DNA of 64,000 nt. Origin: Affinundibacterium flavidum. Its GTDB lineage: Bacteria; Pseudomonadota; Gammaproteobacteria; Burkholderiales; Burkholderiaceae_D. This document shows positions 37,993 to 47,683 of this stretch, piece by piece. Each line of letters starts with the position of its first letter. Positions within the stretch are counted from its first letter, which is position 1. The DNA lies in NCBI RefSeq assembly GCF_014284175.1, contig NZ_JACOGA010000008.1, positions 124,001 to 188,000 on the forward strand, written 5' to 3'. Under the pieces are notes generated by a model. The model searched no databases, had not been told where the DNA came from, and saw only the letters and a list, made by a program, of their open reading frames with translations. A program made the position numbers and the translations under genes.

Positions 37993-38385
37993 ATGTCAAA
38001 CGCACAGAAAATAAGTCGATCTGAGATTTTACAAGCCCGCCGCCAAGTGCTGATTACACGTTGTCGCCTACAAAGACAACAATTGATCTGGCAAAGTGCA
38101 GAGCTGCATCATGAATTGCGCTTCATAGAATTGGGCTTGAATGCAGCGCGTACTTTACGCGCTTCGCCGCTCTTAGTCGCGACCCTTGCTGTAGTCACCG
38201 CAGGACTCGCGCTGATCAAACCCCGTCGTACATTATGGTTAGTGAAAACGGGGTTTTCTTCCTGGCGTCTATGGCGAAGATTTGCGCCAGCCCTGATGCC
38301 ATTGATTCCGGTGCTACGTGATTGGCTAGTTAGTGCTAGAAAGACCAACATGGCAACTAATAAGGATACGCAAACTAAAGAGTAA
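37993..38385 (+). CDS. YqjK-like small membrane-associated protein
   Basis: This 130-aa basic protein follows the YqjE-like gene with no gap (stop at 37987-37989, then GTG-ATG). The N-terminal helix is rich in Arg and Gln, followed by one hydrophobic segment (SPLLVATLAVVTAGLAL) and an Arg/Trp-rich stretch. Position and composition match YqjK in the yqjD-yqjE-yqjK cluster of other proteobacteria, where sequence conservation is low. I assign it mostly by synteny. Confidence 0.75.
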   Translation: MSNAQKISRSEILQARRQVLITRCRLQRQQLIWQSAELHHELRFIELGLNAARTLRASPLLVATLAVVTAGLALIKPRRTLWLVKTGFSSWRLWRRFAPALMPLIPVLRDWLVSARKTNMATNKDTQTKE

Positions 38386-38469
38386 TCTGCGAAACGCGCT
38401 GAAGATAAGAATCTACAAGCACAAGCTTGATGTCTACCTAAATCACTACTGCGTTTGCGGGGTGGATTG

Positions 38470-39102
38470 CTACTTAGACTGTTTTTTAGAGTGCTTCTTA
38501 GACTGCATAAAGCGCCATAGAAAAAATATGCCTGCCAATACACAAGTAAGCGCGGCATAAATACTAATCCGCAGCCCTGTCGCGCTCAGTGAAATACAAA
38601 AAATCGCTAGGCTAAGTAAATTAGTTCTATGCGTATTGAGCGCCTCTTCATGCTTAATGAATTCCGCAATTTTCTTACGTTCGATCGCGAGCCAAAAGAA
38701 CAAAGTTTGGGATGCCAAAATCAAGCCTAATAAGACCACATACACAATATTCGCAGTGAGATTTTGTGGATAACGCCCGAATAGTGCTGCTACAAAGGGG
38801 AAGAAACAGATCAAGGACAAAAACACCAAACTACAAACCAACAAGGGCAAATCGATCTCGGCAATCCTTTCTGTGAGTTTATGATGCCAAACCCAAAACA
38901 CACCTAAAGCCGAAAAACTCACAAAATATGCAAAAATCACCACACCATCATGCGCAAGAGCATGCAGCAATTCCATCGCTGAAAACTTATCGACAATCGG
39001 AGGAACCTTCACCTCCAATACCAGAATCGTCATTGCAATCGCAAAGACTGCGTCCACTAGGGTTTCTAAACGCGCTTTATGCAGGTGAAATTTTTTTGTC
39101 AT
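38470..39102 (-). CDS. TMEM175-type (DUF1211) potassium channel family protein
   Basis: The 210-aa protein opens with RLETLVDAVFAIAMTILVLEV, the TM1 signature of the TMEM175/DUF1211 family in which the F(S/V)DAVFAIA.T stretch lines the pore. Six hydrophobic segments are visible, matching the bacterial single-repeat architecture that assembles as a tetramer. The C-terminus is a short Lys/Ser/Gln-rich tail. Bacterial members conduct K+ with weak selectivity. It is convergent with the YqjK-like gene. The Val at the second motif position instead of Ser is a mild deviation. Confidence 0.88.
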   Translation of the reverse strand: MTKKFHLHKARLETLVDAVFAIAMTILVLEVKVPPIVDKFSAMELLHALAHDGVVIFAYFVSFSALGVFWVWHHKLTERIAEIDLPLLVCSLVFLSLICFFPFVAALFGRYPQNLTANIVYVVLLGLILASQTLFFWLAIERKKIAEFIKHEEALNTHRTNLLSLAIFCISLSATGLRISIYAALTCVLAGIFFLWRFMQSKKHSKKQSK

Positions 39103-39297
39103 GATAGAAAAATGTTTTAAATGAATTTAGATCTGCTTTTATTTTTACAGATCATAGAAGAATTTATTCGTCTAAATCCAAAAGTGTAACTTAATTATCA
39201 CTTGCAAATTTCATTTACTGACTACTCAACGACTTTTAATATGATTTATCCGATCAAGATTTGCGATAAAGAGGGATACCATTGATTTCATTCATTC

Positions 39298-41514
39298 TCA
39301 CAAAGCAATCTTTAATAAGGCACGCTCAGAAAAGATATATAAAGTGTTATTAGCATCCAAAGTCATTCCATGAATCGCAGAAATACTAGCAGGCAATTGC
39401 CCTGGAATGACACCACGTGATCCTGCTTTACCTGCGATCGTAGTGACTTTCCCTGTTGGCGTAATTTTTCGGATCAAGCAATTACCGTTATCAGCAACGA
39501 TCAAATTTCCCTGATGATCAAAAATAAGTAAATCCGGCTTGTTAAAACTGGCTTGCAAGCCCACACTATCTAGTGAACCTGACTTTAGCGGCGTCCCTGC
39601 AAAAGTACTGACGTTGCCATCGGAATCAATTTTACGTATCACGTGATTGTAGGTATCAGCAACAAATAAGTTACCGCGTCTATCGGCAACGATACTGGTA
39701 GGCACATGAAATCGTGCAAGCTTTCCTGGGCCATCAACATAGCCATGTTCAGCCAAAGATCCAGCCACTGTAGTCACCACACCATCGGGTGTGACTTTAC
39801 GGATCAACCCACCTTCTTCACGATCTGATTTTATGCGAGGGTTATCATAGGGTGCAGGGAAAAGTTGCACACGCAAGCGATCCCGATCAATCACAAATAG
39901 ATTACCGGCCTTATCAATCGTTGACGCGGTAATCGTAAAGAAAACGGCATCTGCGCCTTTACCATCGACTGGGTCATTATATTGTGGTGTCGCATTGAAC
40001 GATGTCGATCCAGCGAAGTCTTCAAAGGAGCCTGGTTCGGATACTGCAACATTGGGTTTTCTGCGGGAAATTCTATCTTCGGAAATATAGTATTTAGTGC
40101 CATCAGTTGCCACCTGATCCGGCCACGTATGCACTCCATTCCATTGGTATAAACTTGTGACTGTTCCATTGGGCTCCACTTTGCGTAGCTCCCCCTCAAC
40201 ATGGAACTGATCACTATGTCGAACAATGATGTTGCCCTGTTCATCTTTATCTAAGTCATAACGTAACTCATGATCTAAAAACAGTTCATCATAATAACCA
40301 TTAAAATCATATTGTGAAAATTTGGCTAATGCACCTATACCATCGACTGGTCTACCGTAATCTGGCCTATGTTTGCCGGCAATCGTCGTGACCCAAGTAT
40401 CAGGGCGTATTTTCCGTATGCTGCTGTCAAATGTATCTGCGTAGTACAGATTATCTTGCTTGTCGATAGCCAGTCTACCGATTGTGAGATTGGTCATCTC
40501 TTCACCATTTTCCCCTGCTCCTATAGCCCAGGTGCGGAAACCAACGACATTGCCGTAACCATCTTGATTGCGCAAGTGCCCTCCGACAAAGACTTGCGAA
40601 ATACCCGATGGGGTAATTTTCAAAATTTCATTCTGATCTAAAATAAAAAGATTGCCTAAGCTATCCGTCACCATGCCAGACCCAAAAGAGAGAGACCTCA
40701 AAGACAGACCATCTGCCGTTTTGATTTGTAAAGTCGAGACTGTGCTGTCGTTATTGATTTTACGTATCCTAGCGCTATCATTGATGTCGTCGTAGTCAGA
40801 TACATAAATCGTTCCGCTCGCATTTACCGCTATATTGGCAGGCCAATTACGCGGCCAATTGAACTTTGCTTGCGATTTGCTGCCATCCAGACTCCCCTGT
40901 ACGCCGACTTGACCGGCGACAATACTCACAGTACCAAACACATCCACTTTTCTGACAACAAAATTATCTTTATCAACAATATAGAGATTACCAAAGCGAT
41001 CACTGGTCATGGATTCCAGTTGGCCAAACTTGGCGAGCCCTCGGTTGCCATCAGCGTAACCACATTCGGTTTGCCCAGCATACACACTAAACTCGCCCTG
41101 CGGACTCAGTCTTTGTATTTGACAACTTTTATGCCCCACTACAAAGAGATTACCAGCATTATCCAAAGTTAAACTCGAAGATCTCATTCCACCATTAGCT
41201 CTCATCAAGAACCAAGCAGCATCTTGAGCGGTACTCAGAATACTGCTCACCACTCCATCTGGACTAATTTTGCGAATAGGTCCGCCATTACCATCTTTCA
41301 CATAAATCACACCAGTATCACTAACAGCGATCCCCACAGGGTGAGAAAATCGCCCCACCGGCCCATCTGCATTTCCCTTGCCACCCAACTGCCCTGCGAC
41401 AAATTCCAAACTGGCTACGGGTGGCTCGACAGCTTCTGCCTCACGACGAGTGTGATCGTCACCGCCGCAGGCGCTTAGACAGCATAGTAAAAAAAATAAA
41501 ATAATAAAGCGCAT
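39298..41514 (-). CDS. NHL-repeat (beta-propeller) lipoprotein
   Basis: The 738-aa protein has a lipoprotein signal peptide (MRFIILFFLLCCLSACGGDD; lipobox LSAC with Cys16). Then come many copies of an NHL-type unit, recognisable by GNLFV/D...IRKI...G.VST.AG blocks spaced about 50-60 residues apart, separated by phrases such as DGPG..ARF..P. This predicts one or more beta-propellers at the outer membrane or cell surface. No catalytic motif is seen. The role (binding, adhesion or scaffolding) is unknown. Confidence 0.9.
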   Translation of the reverse strand: MRFIILFFLLCCLSACGGDDHTRREAEAVEPPVASLEFVAGQLGGKGNADGPVGRFSHPVGIAVSDTGVIYVKDGNGGPIRKISPDGVVSSILSTAQDAAWFLMRANGGMRSSSLTLDNAGNLFVVGHKSCQIQRLSPQGEFSVYAGQTECGYADGNRGLAKFGQLESMTSDRFGNLYIVDKDNFVVRKVDVFGTVSIVAGQVGVQGSLDGSKSQAKFNWPRNWPANIAVNASGTIYVSDYDDINDSARIRKINNDSTVSTLQIKTADGLSLRSLSFGSGMVTDSLGNLFILDQNEILKITPSGISQVFVGGHLRNQDGYGNVVGFRTWAIGAGENGEEMTNLTIGRLAIDKQDNLYYADTFDSSIRKIRPDTWVTTIAGKHRPDYGRPVDGIGALAKFSQYDFNGYYDELFLDHELRYDLDKDEQGNIIVRHSDQFHVEGELRKVEPNGTVTSLYQWNGVHTWPDQVATDGTKYYISEDRISRRKPNVAVSEPGSFEDFAGSTSFNATPQYNDPVDGKGADAVFFTITASTIDKAGNLFVIDRDRLRVQLFPAPYDNPRIKSDREEGGLIRKVTPDGVVTTVAGSLAEHGYVDGPGKLARFHVPTSIVADRRGNLFVADTYNHVIRKIDSDGNVSTFAGTPLKSGSLDSVGLQASFNKPDLLIFDHQGNLIVADNGNCLIRKITPTGKVTTIAGKAGSRGVIPGQLPASISAIHGMTLDANNTLYIFSERALLKIAL

Positions 41515-42062
41515 AGATCCAACAGTTCAAAGCAATAAAGTCAGTGTTACCTCGAAAACGAGCCTACTTTTAGGCGTAACACTTCAGATTATTTATAGAA
41601 ATACATTAGTTTTCTTGCATTTCTTGAGTGTAAAAATACAAAATTGCATGATATTATTGAAGTGTAAAAATAACAAGTAATTGTTTTCAAATTTAAAATG
41701 CAACTCAACAACAAGAATAGAAATGAAAATACACAAACCATATTAGCTGCACTTTTTTCACTGAGCGTCAGCCCCCTTATCGATAGGGAATCTTTATTCC
41801 CTAAAACAATATTTTCAAAATGACTCAAGGGAAAATTATTACTGCGGCATGCTCTCAAAACGCCGCGATCACATCGCATTAGATATACCATTTTGAAATA
41901 ACGATCGGTATTGAATGCACGCGCCGACATGTTGGTCAGTCCAAATGCATTTACGCAAAATGAAATGAGCAATACGCTGACCGATTATTAGTTGTTCTCG
42001 ATAATGTAATTAACCTTAGACAATAGTAACTACCCGCTCATTTTGGCAAATCAAATTAGGAT
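41515..42062. other. AT-rich non-coding region, 548 bp
   Basis: No supportable gene. A 127-codon minus-strand frame (41589-41972) has poor composition, no ribosome binding site and no family resemblance. The region presumably carries the promoter of the NHL lipoprotein gene. Confidence 0.5.
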
Positions 42063-42170
42063 TTGATTCGTACTTGTAGCCTCTTCGTACTTACACTATT
42101 AAGTGCATGCGGTGGGAATTTTGATAGTAAGAATAAACAGGCGGCAATGGATTGGCGGTTTACTAAGTAG
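42063..42170 (+). pseudogene. Lipoprotein signal-peptide stub
   Basis: A frame from TTG (42063-42065) to TAG (42168-42170) encodes 35 residues with a complete lipoprotein signal: IRTCSLFVLTLLSACGGN, lipobox LSAC, then a short polar tail (FDSKNKQAAMDWRFTK). The lipobox context resembles the NHL and RCC1 lipoproteins nearby (LSACGG). It could be the surviving 5' end of a decayed lipoprotein gene or a real tiny lipoprotein. The start codon is poor and no proper Shine-Dalgarno spacing exists. Confidence 0.4.
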
Positions 42171-42235
42171 TGCAGCGAAGAAGCTAACTTTCGCCATTGT
42201 CCACGTGGATGCAAGCACACTTACAAGTCATACAT

Positions 42236-42303
42236 AGGACTCACACAAAATAGACACTGGAGCCGCTGCGTTCGCCTACCCGACGCAATTTTGCGCAAGT
42301 CCT
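42236..42303. mobile_element. MITE-like element, copy 2 (68 bp)
   Basis: The ends AGGACTCACACAAAAT and, inward from the right, AGGACTTGCGCAAAAT match at 13 of 16 positions. The interior shares GCTGCGTTCGCCT with the longer copy at 26417-26547 and appears to be an internally deleted version. It lies directly downstream of the RIO kinase gene. Confidence 0.65.
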
Positions 42304-42319
42304 AATACAAATGAAACTA

Positions 42320-43174
42320 CTACATCGCAGAATTCATCAACCGCCTCTGCACTTCAGCCTCGGCTTCCAGACGCGCCAATTCGATTTCCTCTATCACCGC
42401 ACCAACATCGACGGGGCGTTTATCTTCGGCCACAATACCAGTCAACACCGTCTCTGGACGCAATAGACCCGCTGTATATAGTCCCCAAATTTCCTTGCCG
42501 TACTGGGTTTTGGCTAGCTCAGGGGCGAACTGGCTGAAGTAGTTTTTTAGATTATCAACATCGCGGTACAGCATGCTGGCGGCGCCCATATTGCCGGCCG
42601 CGTTGATCGCTTGCGGTAGATCGATGATGACCGGACCTTGCTCATTTAAAAGAATATTGAATTCAGAAAGATCGCCATGGACTATGCCTGCGCACAGCAT
42701 TAATACAACTTGCTGAATTAATTCTTCGTGATACACCAAAGCTTGCGCGTAACTAAGATTGACGTCATTCAAGCGCGGTGCGACTTGACCGTCTTCAGTA
42801 CTGACCAAATCCATCAGCAACACACCTTCAAAACAGATATACGGCGTGGGTACACGCACACCCGCATCGGCGAGTTTGAAAAGTGCATCGACCTCGGCGT
42901 TTTGCCAGACTTCTTCTTGCATCTTGCGTCCGTACTTTGAACCTTTTTGCATGGCACGCGCTTGCCGACTGTTCTTAACGGTGCGGCCTTCCTGATAGGC
43001 TGCCGCTTGCTTAAAGCTGCGCTGTCCGGCTTCTTTATACATTTTGGCGCAGCGAATTTCATCGCCACAACGCACCACATAGACGGTCGCTTCTTTGCCA
43101 CTCATGAGTTGGCTCAACACCTCGTCTATCATGCCCTCATCGACAAGAGGTTGCAGGCGTTTGGGCGTTTTCAT
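42320..43174 (-). CDS. RIO-type serine protein kinase
   Basis: The 284-aa protein is a RIO1-family kinase of the bacterial type. It has a SGKEATVYVV nucleotide loop (26-35), the Lys of CAKMYK, the catalytic loop HGDLSEFNILL (about 170-180) and the metal-binding IIDLPQA segment that replaces DFG. Bacterial RIO kinases are little studied; those of archaea and eukaryotes act in ribosome maturation. It stands alone upstream of proC/yggS on the same strand. Catalytic residues look intact. Confidence 0.9.
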   Translation of the reverse strand: MKTPKRLQPLVDEGMIDEVLSQLMSGKEATVYVVRCGDEIRCAKMYKEAGQRSFKQAAAYQEGRTVKNSRQARAMQKGSKYGRKMQEEVWQNAEVDALFKLADAGVRVPTPYICFEGVLLMDLVSTEDGQVAPRLNDVNLSYAQALVYHEELIQQVVLMLCAGIVHGDLSEFNILLNEQGPVIIDLPQAINAAGNMGAASMLYRDVDNLKNYFSQFAPELAKTQYGKEIWGLYTAGLLRPETVLTGIVAEDKRPVDVGAVIEEIELARLEAEAEVQRRLMNSAM

Positions 43175-43225
43175 CGCGTGCCCACGTGCTGATGAACACG
43201 GTCGAATATCGAGCTCAATGACAAA

Positions 43226-44062
43226 TTAATTTTGTCCAAATTCATCCCCCAATTCTTTGCCACGTTGGGCGGCTGCCTGCACTGCCTGATGAATTGCTGT
43301 TTTTACTGAACTGGCATCCATGCTACATAAGGCCGCGTAGGTTGTGCCACCTTTCGAGGTAACACGTTCACGCAAAATATTCACGGTCTCGTCCGATTGC
43401 TTCGCTAATTGTGCAGCACCGTTAAAGGTTGCCAATGCCAGTTGACGTGCTTGTGCAGCATCAAATCCTAGCTGTTGTGCCGCTTCTTGTAACGCTTCGA
43501 TGAAATAGAAAACATAGGCTGGACCGCTACCAGAAACTGCGGTCACTGCATCGATCATATTTTCCTGGGCCACCCACAGAGTCTCGCCCACGGCTTGCAT
43601 AATGTTCTGTGCTAATGCGCGTTCTTGTTCGCTGACCGCATCCATCGCGTACAAACCGCTCATTCCTAAACCTATCATCGCCGGTGTATTTGGCATCGCC
43701 CGCACAATCTTGGTGTAGCCACCTAACCAACGGGATAAGTCAGCTGCACGAATACCGGCAGCGACTGACAAGATCAGCTGATTTTTCACACACGGTAACA
43801 AGCTTGCAGCCACGGTATGTAATTGTTGTGGCTTGACCGCCAATACAATCACATCCACCTCTTGCAATTGCGCATCAAGGCTATTCTCAATACTGGTGCT
43901 GGTACTGACGCCATAACGATGAACCAGATTTTGTAGACTGTCGGGGTTCAAATCGATCACATGAACTTGCGTAGGCGCTGCAAGGTTTTTGACTAAACCG
44001 CTGATCAATGCGCCAGCCATATTACCGCCGCCAATAAAAGCTATCCGCAAACTAGACTGCAT
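43226..44062 (-). CDS. proC: Pyrroline-5-carboxylate reductase
   Basis: ProC reduces P5C to proline with NAD(P)H. From the ATG at 44060-44062 (AGAG upstream) the protein is 278 aa, with the Rossmann motif AFIGGGNMAGAL at the start, the VLAVKPQ segment, RAMPNTPA, and the C-terminal family signature (GPAYVFYFIEAL and VTSKGGTT). A longer TTG-started frame to 44092 is unlikely. It overlaps the yggS stop by 11 bp, so the two are translationally coupled, a common arrangement in proteobacteria. Confidence 0.96.
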   Translation of the reverse strand: MQSSLRIAFIGGGNMAGALISGLVKNLAAPTQVHVIDLNPDSLQNLVHRYGVSTSTSIENSLDAQLQEVDVIVLAVKPQQLHTVAASLLPCVKNQLILSVAAGIRAADLSRWLGGYTKIVRAMPNTPAMIGLGMSGLYAMDAVSEQERALAQNIMQAVGETLWVAQENMIDAVTAVSGSGPAYVFYFIEALQEAAQQLGFDAAQARQLALATFNGAAQLAKQSDETVNILRERVTSKGGTTYAALCSMDASSVKTAIHQAVQAAAQRGKELGDEFGQN

Positions 44063-44768
44063 AATGTCTCTTTCCAAAAATGGCACTTCCAATTCTGACT
44101 ATCGTACTACCTTCAGCAATCGCGGCTTGCATATCTGCACTCATGCCCATTGATAAAGTATCGACAACAATTCCCTGAGTTTGTAAATCTTGTTTAAGTT
44201 GCGCTAACTGATGAAACGCCTGCCTTTGCACAGCTTCATCTTCACTCGCTTCTGGCACACACATCAAGCCACGCAAGCGCAAATTAGGTAATTGAGTAAC
44301 ATGCTTTGCCAAGGCAAGTAATTCATCCGGATGCACACCGCTCTTACTCGCTTCGCCGCTGATATTAACTTGTAGGCAAACTTGTAATTCACCTGCCGTT
44401 GTTGGCCGCTGTTCAGATAAACGGGTCGCGATTTTTTCTCTATCTATCGAATGCACCCATGAAAAATTTTCAGCGATAGCTCGCGTTTTATTACTTTGAA
44501 TTGGTCCAATAAAATGCCAGACTGGCTGTTCGACATTTAACTGCCCTGTCAGCATACGCTGTACTTCAGCGATTTTATCGATACCTTCTTGCACATAATT
44601 TTCACCAAAAGCGCGCTGACCTGCCTGCCACGCTTGTACCACTTGTTCAGCACCAAAGGTCTTAGATACTGCTAATAAAGCAATTTCAGTTGGATTCCTG
44701 TCATAGCGAGCTGCACTTAATGCAATTGCCTCATGCACGACTTGCAAGTTTTGGGGGATTGAGGACAT
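44052..44768 (-). CDS. yggS: YggS family PLP homeostasis protein
   Basis: YggS/PLPBP is a PLP-binding protein that buffers vitamin B6 and influences amino-acid pools. From the ATG at 44766-44768 it is 238 aa; Met at 44780 is an alternative, and the GTG at 44822 is unlikely. The PLP lysine lies in LLAVSKTF, followed by FGENYVQEG, WHFIGPIQSNK, and SMGMSADMQAAIAEG at the phosphate-binding C-terminal end. It precedes proC in one operon and is divergent from pilT with about 125 bp between starts. Confidence 0.95.
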   Translation of the reverse strand: MSSIPQNLQVVHEAIALSAARYDRNPTEIALLAVSKTFGAEQVVQAWQAGQRAFGENYVQEGIDKIAEVQRMLTGQLNVEQPVWHFIGPIQSNKTRAIAENFSWVHSIDREKIATRLSEQRPTTAGELQVCLQVNISGEASKSGVHPDELLALAKHVTQLPNLRLRGLMCVPEASEDEAVQRQAFHQLAQLKQDLQTQGIVVDTLSMGMSADMQAAIAEGSTIVRIGSAIFGKRHYAV

Positions 44769-44893
44769 AATCAAGGACATGGAAAGCAAGTAAGAGTTGC
44801 AAACAGCATTCAAATTTTTCACTCAGAATGTCGCGTTGCATAATCATTTCAGCAATATCGACATTCCGTCTATCATTTCGTATCGGATTATAA

Positions 44894-45937
44894 ATGGATA
44901 TCTCAGAACTTCTCGCATTCTCAGTCAAGAATAACGCATCCGATTTGCATTTATCTTCTGGCTTGCCGCCTATGATCCGTGTACACGGTGACGTACGCAG
45001 GATTAACTTGCCGCCATTAGAACACAAAGACGTGCATGCGTTAATTTATGACATCATGAACGACGGTCAACGCAAACACTACGAAGAAAATCTGGAGTGC
45101 GACTTTTCATTCGCGATTCCTGGTCTGGCGCGCTTCCGGGTGAATGCCTTCAATCAGGAACGCGGTGCGGCGGCAGTTATGCGTACGATTCCTTCCAAGA
45201 TTTTATCTTTGGAACAATTAAACGCCCCTAAGTGTTTTGCCGATTTCTCTTTAAAAGCGCGTGGCTTGGTACTGGTGACTGGCCCAACGGGTTCGGGCAA
45301 ATCTACTACATTGGCAGGCATGGTGAACCATGTGAACGAGAGTGAATACGGTCATATTCTGACGGTCGAAGACCCTATCGAATTTGTGCATGATTCCAAA
45401 AAATGCCTGATCAATCAACGTGAAGTCGGACCACATACGCATTCATTCTCCAACGCTTTGCGTTCCGCACTGCGTGAAGATCCTGACGTCATTCTGGTAG
45501 GTGAATTACGTGATCTGGAAACTATTCGTCTGGCCTTGACCGCTGCGGAAACTGGTCACTTGGTGTTCGGCACTTTGCATACTTCTTCTGCTGCAAAAAC
45601 CATCGATCGTATTATTGACGTCTTCCCCGCTGAAGAAAAAGAGATGGTGCGTTCTATGTTGTCCGAATCTTTACAAGCAGTTATCTCTCAAACCTTATTA
45701 AAAACGAAGGATGGCTCGGGCCGCGTCGCTGCACATGAAATTATGGTGGGCACGCCGGCGATTCGTAACTTGATTCGTGAAGCAAAAATCGCGCAGATGT
45801 ATTCAGCAATTCAAACTGGTAGCAATGTGGGTATGCAAACCTTAGATCAAAATCTATCCGACTTATTACGCCGCAATGTCATTTCTTCCGCAACTGCACG
45901 AGCGGCTGCAAAAATCCCAGAAAACTTCCCTGGCTAG
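44894..45937 (+). CDS. pilT: Type IV pilus retraction ATPase PilT
   Basis: PilT is the hexameric ATPase that depolymerises type IV pili for twitching motility. The 347-aa protein has the N-terminal PAS-like domain (SDLHLSSGLPP), Walker A GPTGSGKST (130-138), the Asp box EDPIEF, Walker B VILVGELRD and the His box TGHLVFGTLHTSSA, plus the C-terminal retraction motif AIRNLIREAKIAQ. The gene order yggS/proC divergent to pilT-pilU is typical for betaproteobacteria. The ATG is preceded only by a weak GGAT. Confidence 0.97.
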   Translation: MDISELLAFSVKNNASDLHLSSGLPPMIRVHGDVRRINLPPLEHKDVHALIYDIMNDGQRKHYEENLECDFSFAIPGLARFRVNAFNQERGAAAVMRTIPSKILSLEQLNAPKCFADFSLKARGLVLVTGPTGSGKSTTLAGMVNHVNESEYGHILTVEDPIEFVHDSKKCLINQREVGPHTHSFSNALRSALREDPDVILVGELRDLETIRLALTAAETGHLVFGTLHTSSAAKTIDRIIDVFPAEEKEMVRSMLSESLQAVISQTLLKTKDGSGRVAAHEIMVGTPAIRNLIREAKIAQMYSAIQTGSNVGMQTLDQNLSDLLRRNVISSATARAAAKIPENFPG

Positions 45938-45958
45938 CACGAAGAAACTGAACTAAAT

Positions 45959-45988
45959 CAAGCAACGCCAAGCTAAGCCAAGCACAAT
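45959..45988. repeat. Three 10-bp tandem repeats between pilT and pilU
   Basis: Units at 45959, 45969 and 45979 begin CAAGC (CAAGCAACGC, CAAGCTAAGC, CAAGCACAAT). They lie in the 87-bp pilT-pilU spacer. Confidence 0.55.
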
Positions 45989-46024
45989 AAATAAAATACA
46001 GCATCAAGAAAAAAGGGAAATGTC

Positions 46025-47161
46025 ATGGAACGCGATCAGGCCACCAAATTTATGAACGACTTGCTCAAGCTAATGCTGAGTAAGAATGGTTCAGATTTAT
46101 TTATCACATCAGATTTTCCACCGGCTTTTAAAATCGATGGCAAGGTTACACCAGTATCAAATCAAGTATTAACAGCAGCACATACGGTGGATCTGGCTCG
46201 CGCGATCATGAATGATAGACAGGCGTCAGAATTTGAATCAACTAAAGAATGTAATTTTGCGATTAATCCACCTGGCTTGGGGCGCTTCCGCGTCTCTGCG
46301 TTTTTGCAACAAGGTCGTGTGGGTATGGTATTGCGTACGATTACGTCTGCGATCCCAACATTTGAAGAATTACGTCTACCGGCACAACTCAAAGAGATCG
46401 CAATGACCAAACGTGGTTTGGTGATTATGGTTGGTGCAACTGGTTCCGGTAAATCCACTACACTGGCCGCGATGGTCGGTCACCGGAATGCGAATAGTTA
46501 CGGCCACATCATCACCATTGAAGATCCAATTGAATATGTGCATCCGCATGGCAATTGCATTATCACACAACGCGAAGTTGGGATTGATACAGATGATTGG
46601 GAAATTGCGCTAAAAAACACTCTGCGCCAAGCGCCCGATGTGATCCAGATTGGTGAGATCCGCTCACGCGAAACCATGGATCTGGCGATTGCCTTCGCTG
46701 AAACAGGTCACTTATGTCTGGCGACTTTGCATGCAAATAGTGCGAATCAGGCTTTAGATAGGATGATTAACTTCTTCCCAGAAGAGCGCCGTCCGCAGTT
46801 GTTGATGGATTTATCTTTAAACTTAAAGGCCGTGATTTCACAACGATTAGTCCCTTTGCGCGGTCAAAAAGGCCGGGTTGCTGCGATTGAAATTATGCTC
46901 AATACGCCATTGATTTCTGATTTGATTTTCAAAGGCGACGTGCACGAAATCAAAGAGATCATGAAAAAATCCGAAGAATTAGGCATGATTACTTTCGACA
47001 AGTCTCTGTTTAATTTACATGAAGCAGATTTAATTACCTATGAAGATGCTCTTCGCAATGCGGACTCCGTCAACGAACTGCGCTTAGCCATCAAATTGCG
47101 CGGCAAAGACGCCAGCAATCGCGATCTCTCTGCGGGAACACAACATCTGGGCATCATATGA
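46025..47161 (+). CDS. pilU: Type IV pilus retraction ATPase PilU
   Basis: PilU is the PilT-dependent accessory retraction ATPase. The 378-aa protein has SDLFITSDFPP in its N-domain, Walker A GATGSGKST (137-145), Asp box EDPIEY, Walker B VIQIGEIRS and the His box ETGHLCLATLHANS. The longer C-terminal tail relative to PilT is typical of PilU. AAGGGAAA before the ATG supports the start. Its stop overlaps the start of the glutathione peroxidase gene (ATGATG), so that gene is probably co-translated. Confidence 0.97.
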   Translation: MERDQATKFMNDLLKLMLSKNGSDLFITSDFPPAFKIDGKVTPVSNQVLTAAHTVDLARAIMNDRQASEFESTKECNFAINPPGLGRFRVSAFLQQGRVGMVLRTITSAIPTFEELRLPAQLKEIAMTKRGLVIMVGATGSGKSTTLAAMVGHRNANSYGHIITIEDPIEYVHPHGNCIITQREVGIDTDDWEIALKNTLRQAPDVIQIGEIRSRETMDLAIAFAETGHLCLATLHANSANQALDRMINFFPEERRPQLLMDLSLNLKAVISQRLVPLRGQKGRVAAIEIMLNTPLISDLIFKGDVHEIKEIMKKSEELGMITFDKSLFNLHEADLITYEDALRNADSVNELRLAIKLRGKDASNRDLSAGTQHLGII

Positions 47162-47670
47162 TGGTGCCGGAAAGCGCTCTGGCATTTCAGGCAAACAATC
47201 TGCAAGGCACGACAGTCGACTTACAACAATACGCAGGACAAGTAGTGTTAATCGTGAATACTGCCAGCGCCTGCGGTTATACGCCGCAATATCAGGGCTT
47301 AGAGAAGCTGTATCGCGAATTACAGCCGCAAGGCTTTAGCGTACTCGCTTTTCCCTGCAATCAATTTGGATTTCAAGAACCAGGTTCCGCTGCGGATATT
47401 GCTGATTTTTGCGAAAGAAATTATGGCGTCAGTTTTCCTGTATTTGACAAGATTGACGTGAATGGTAAAGAGGCGCATCCACTATTTCAATATCTAAAAT
47501 CACACGCACCAGGGGTGTTGGGTACCGAAATGATTAAGTGGAATTTTACTAAATTCCTAGTTGATCAAGATGGCAAGGTCGTCAAGCGTTATCCACCTCA
47601 AACCACGCCTGAAGACATACGAGCGGACATATTGCCATTGCTGGCAAAATCAACACAAACACCGCAATAA
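47158..47670 (+). CDS. Glutathione peroxidase family protein
   Basis: This thiol peroxidase of the GPx family (170 aa) reduces hydroperoxides, in bacteria often with thioredoxin as donor. The peroxidatic Cys39 is in NTASACGYTPQY, followed by FPCNQFG (Gln of the catalytic tetrad) and KWNFTKFLVD (Trp and Asn of the tetrad). The start overlaps the pilU stop by 4 bp, and a second Met follows directly. Coupling to pilU is probably positional rather than functional. It is convergent with the HExxH gene 13 nt away. Confidence 0.94.
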   Translation: MMVPESALAFQANNLQGTTVDLQQYAGQVVLIVNTASACGYTPQYQGLEKLYRELQPQGFSVLAFPCNQFGFQEPGSAADIADFCERNYGVSFPVFDKIDVNGKEAHPLFQYLKSHAPGVLGTEMIKWNFTKFLVDQDGKVVKRYPPQTTPEDIRADILPLLAKSTQTPQ

Positions 47671-47683
47671 AATTCAGGCAGAA

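Noticed and set aside
41589..41972. 127-codon minus-strand ORF in the gap upstream of the NHL lipoprotein gene
   Set aside because: Composition is unlike the neighbours, no Shine-Dalgarno, no signal peptide at the N-terminus and no family resemblance; treated as chance in AT-rich DNA.
44892..47161. Possible recent duplication of pilT to give pilU
   Set aside because: The two proteins carry the distinct PilT and PilU sequence features and the arrangement is ancient and common in betaproteobacteria.
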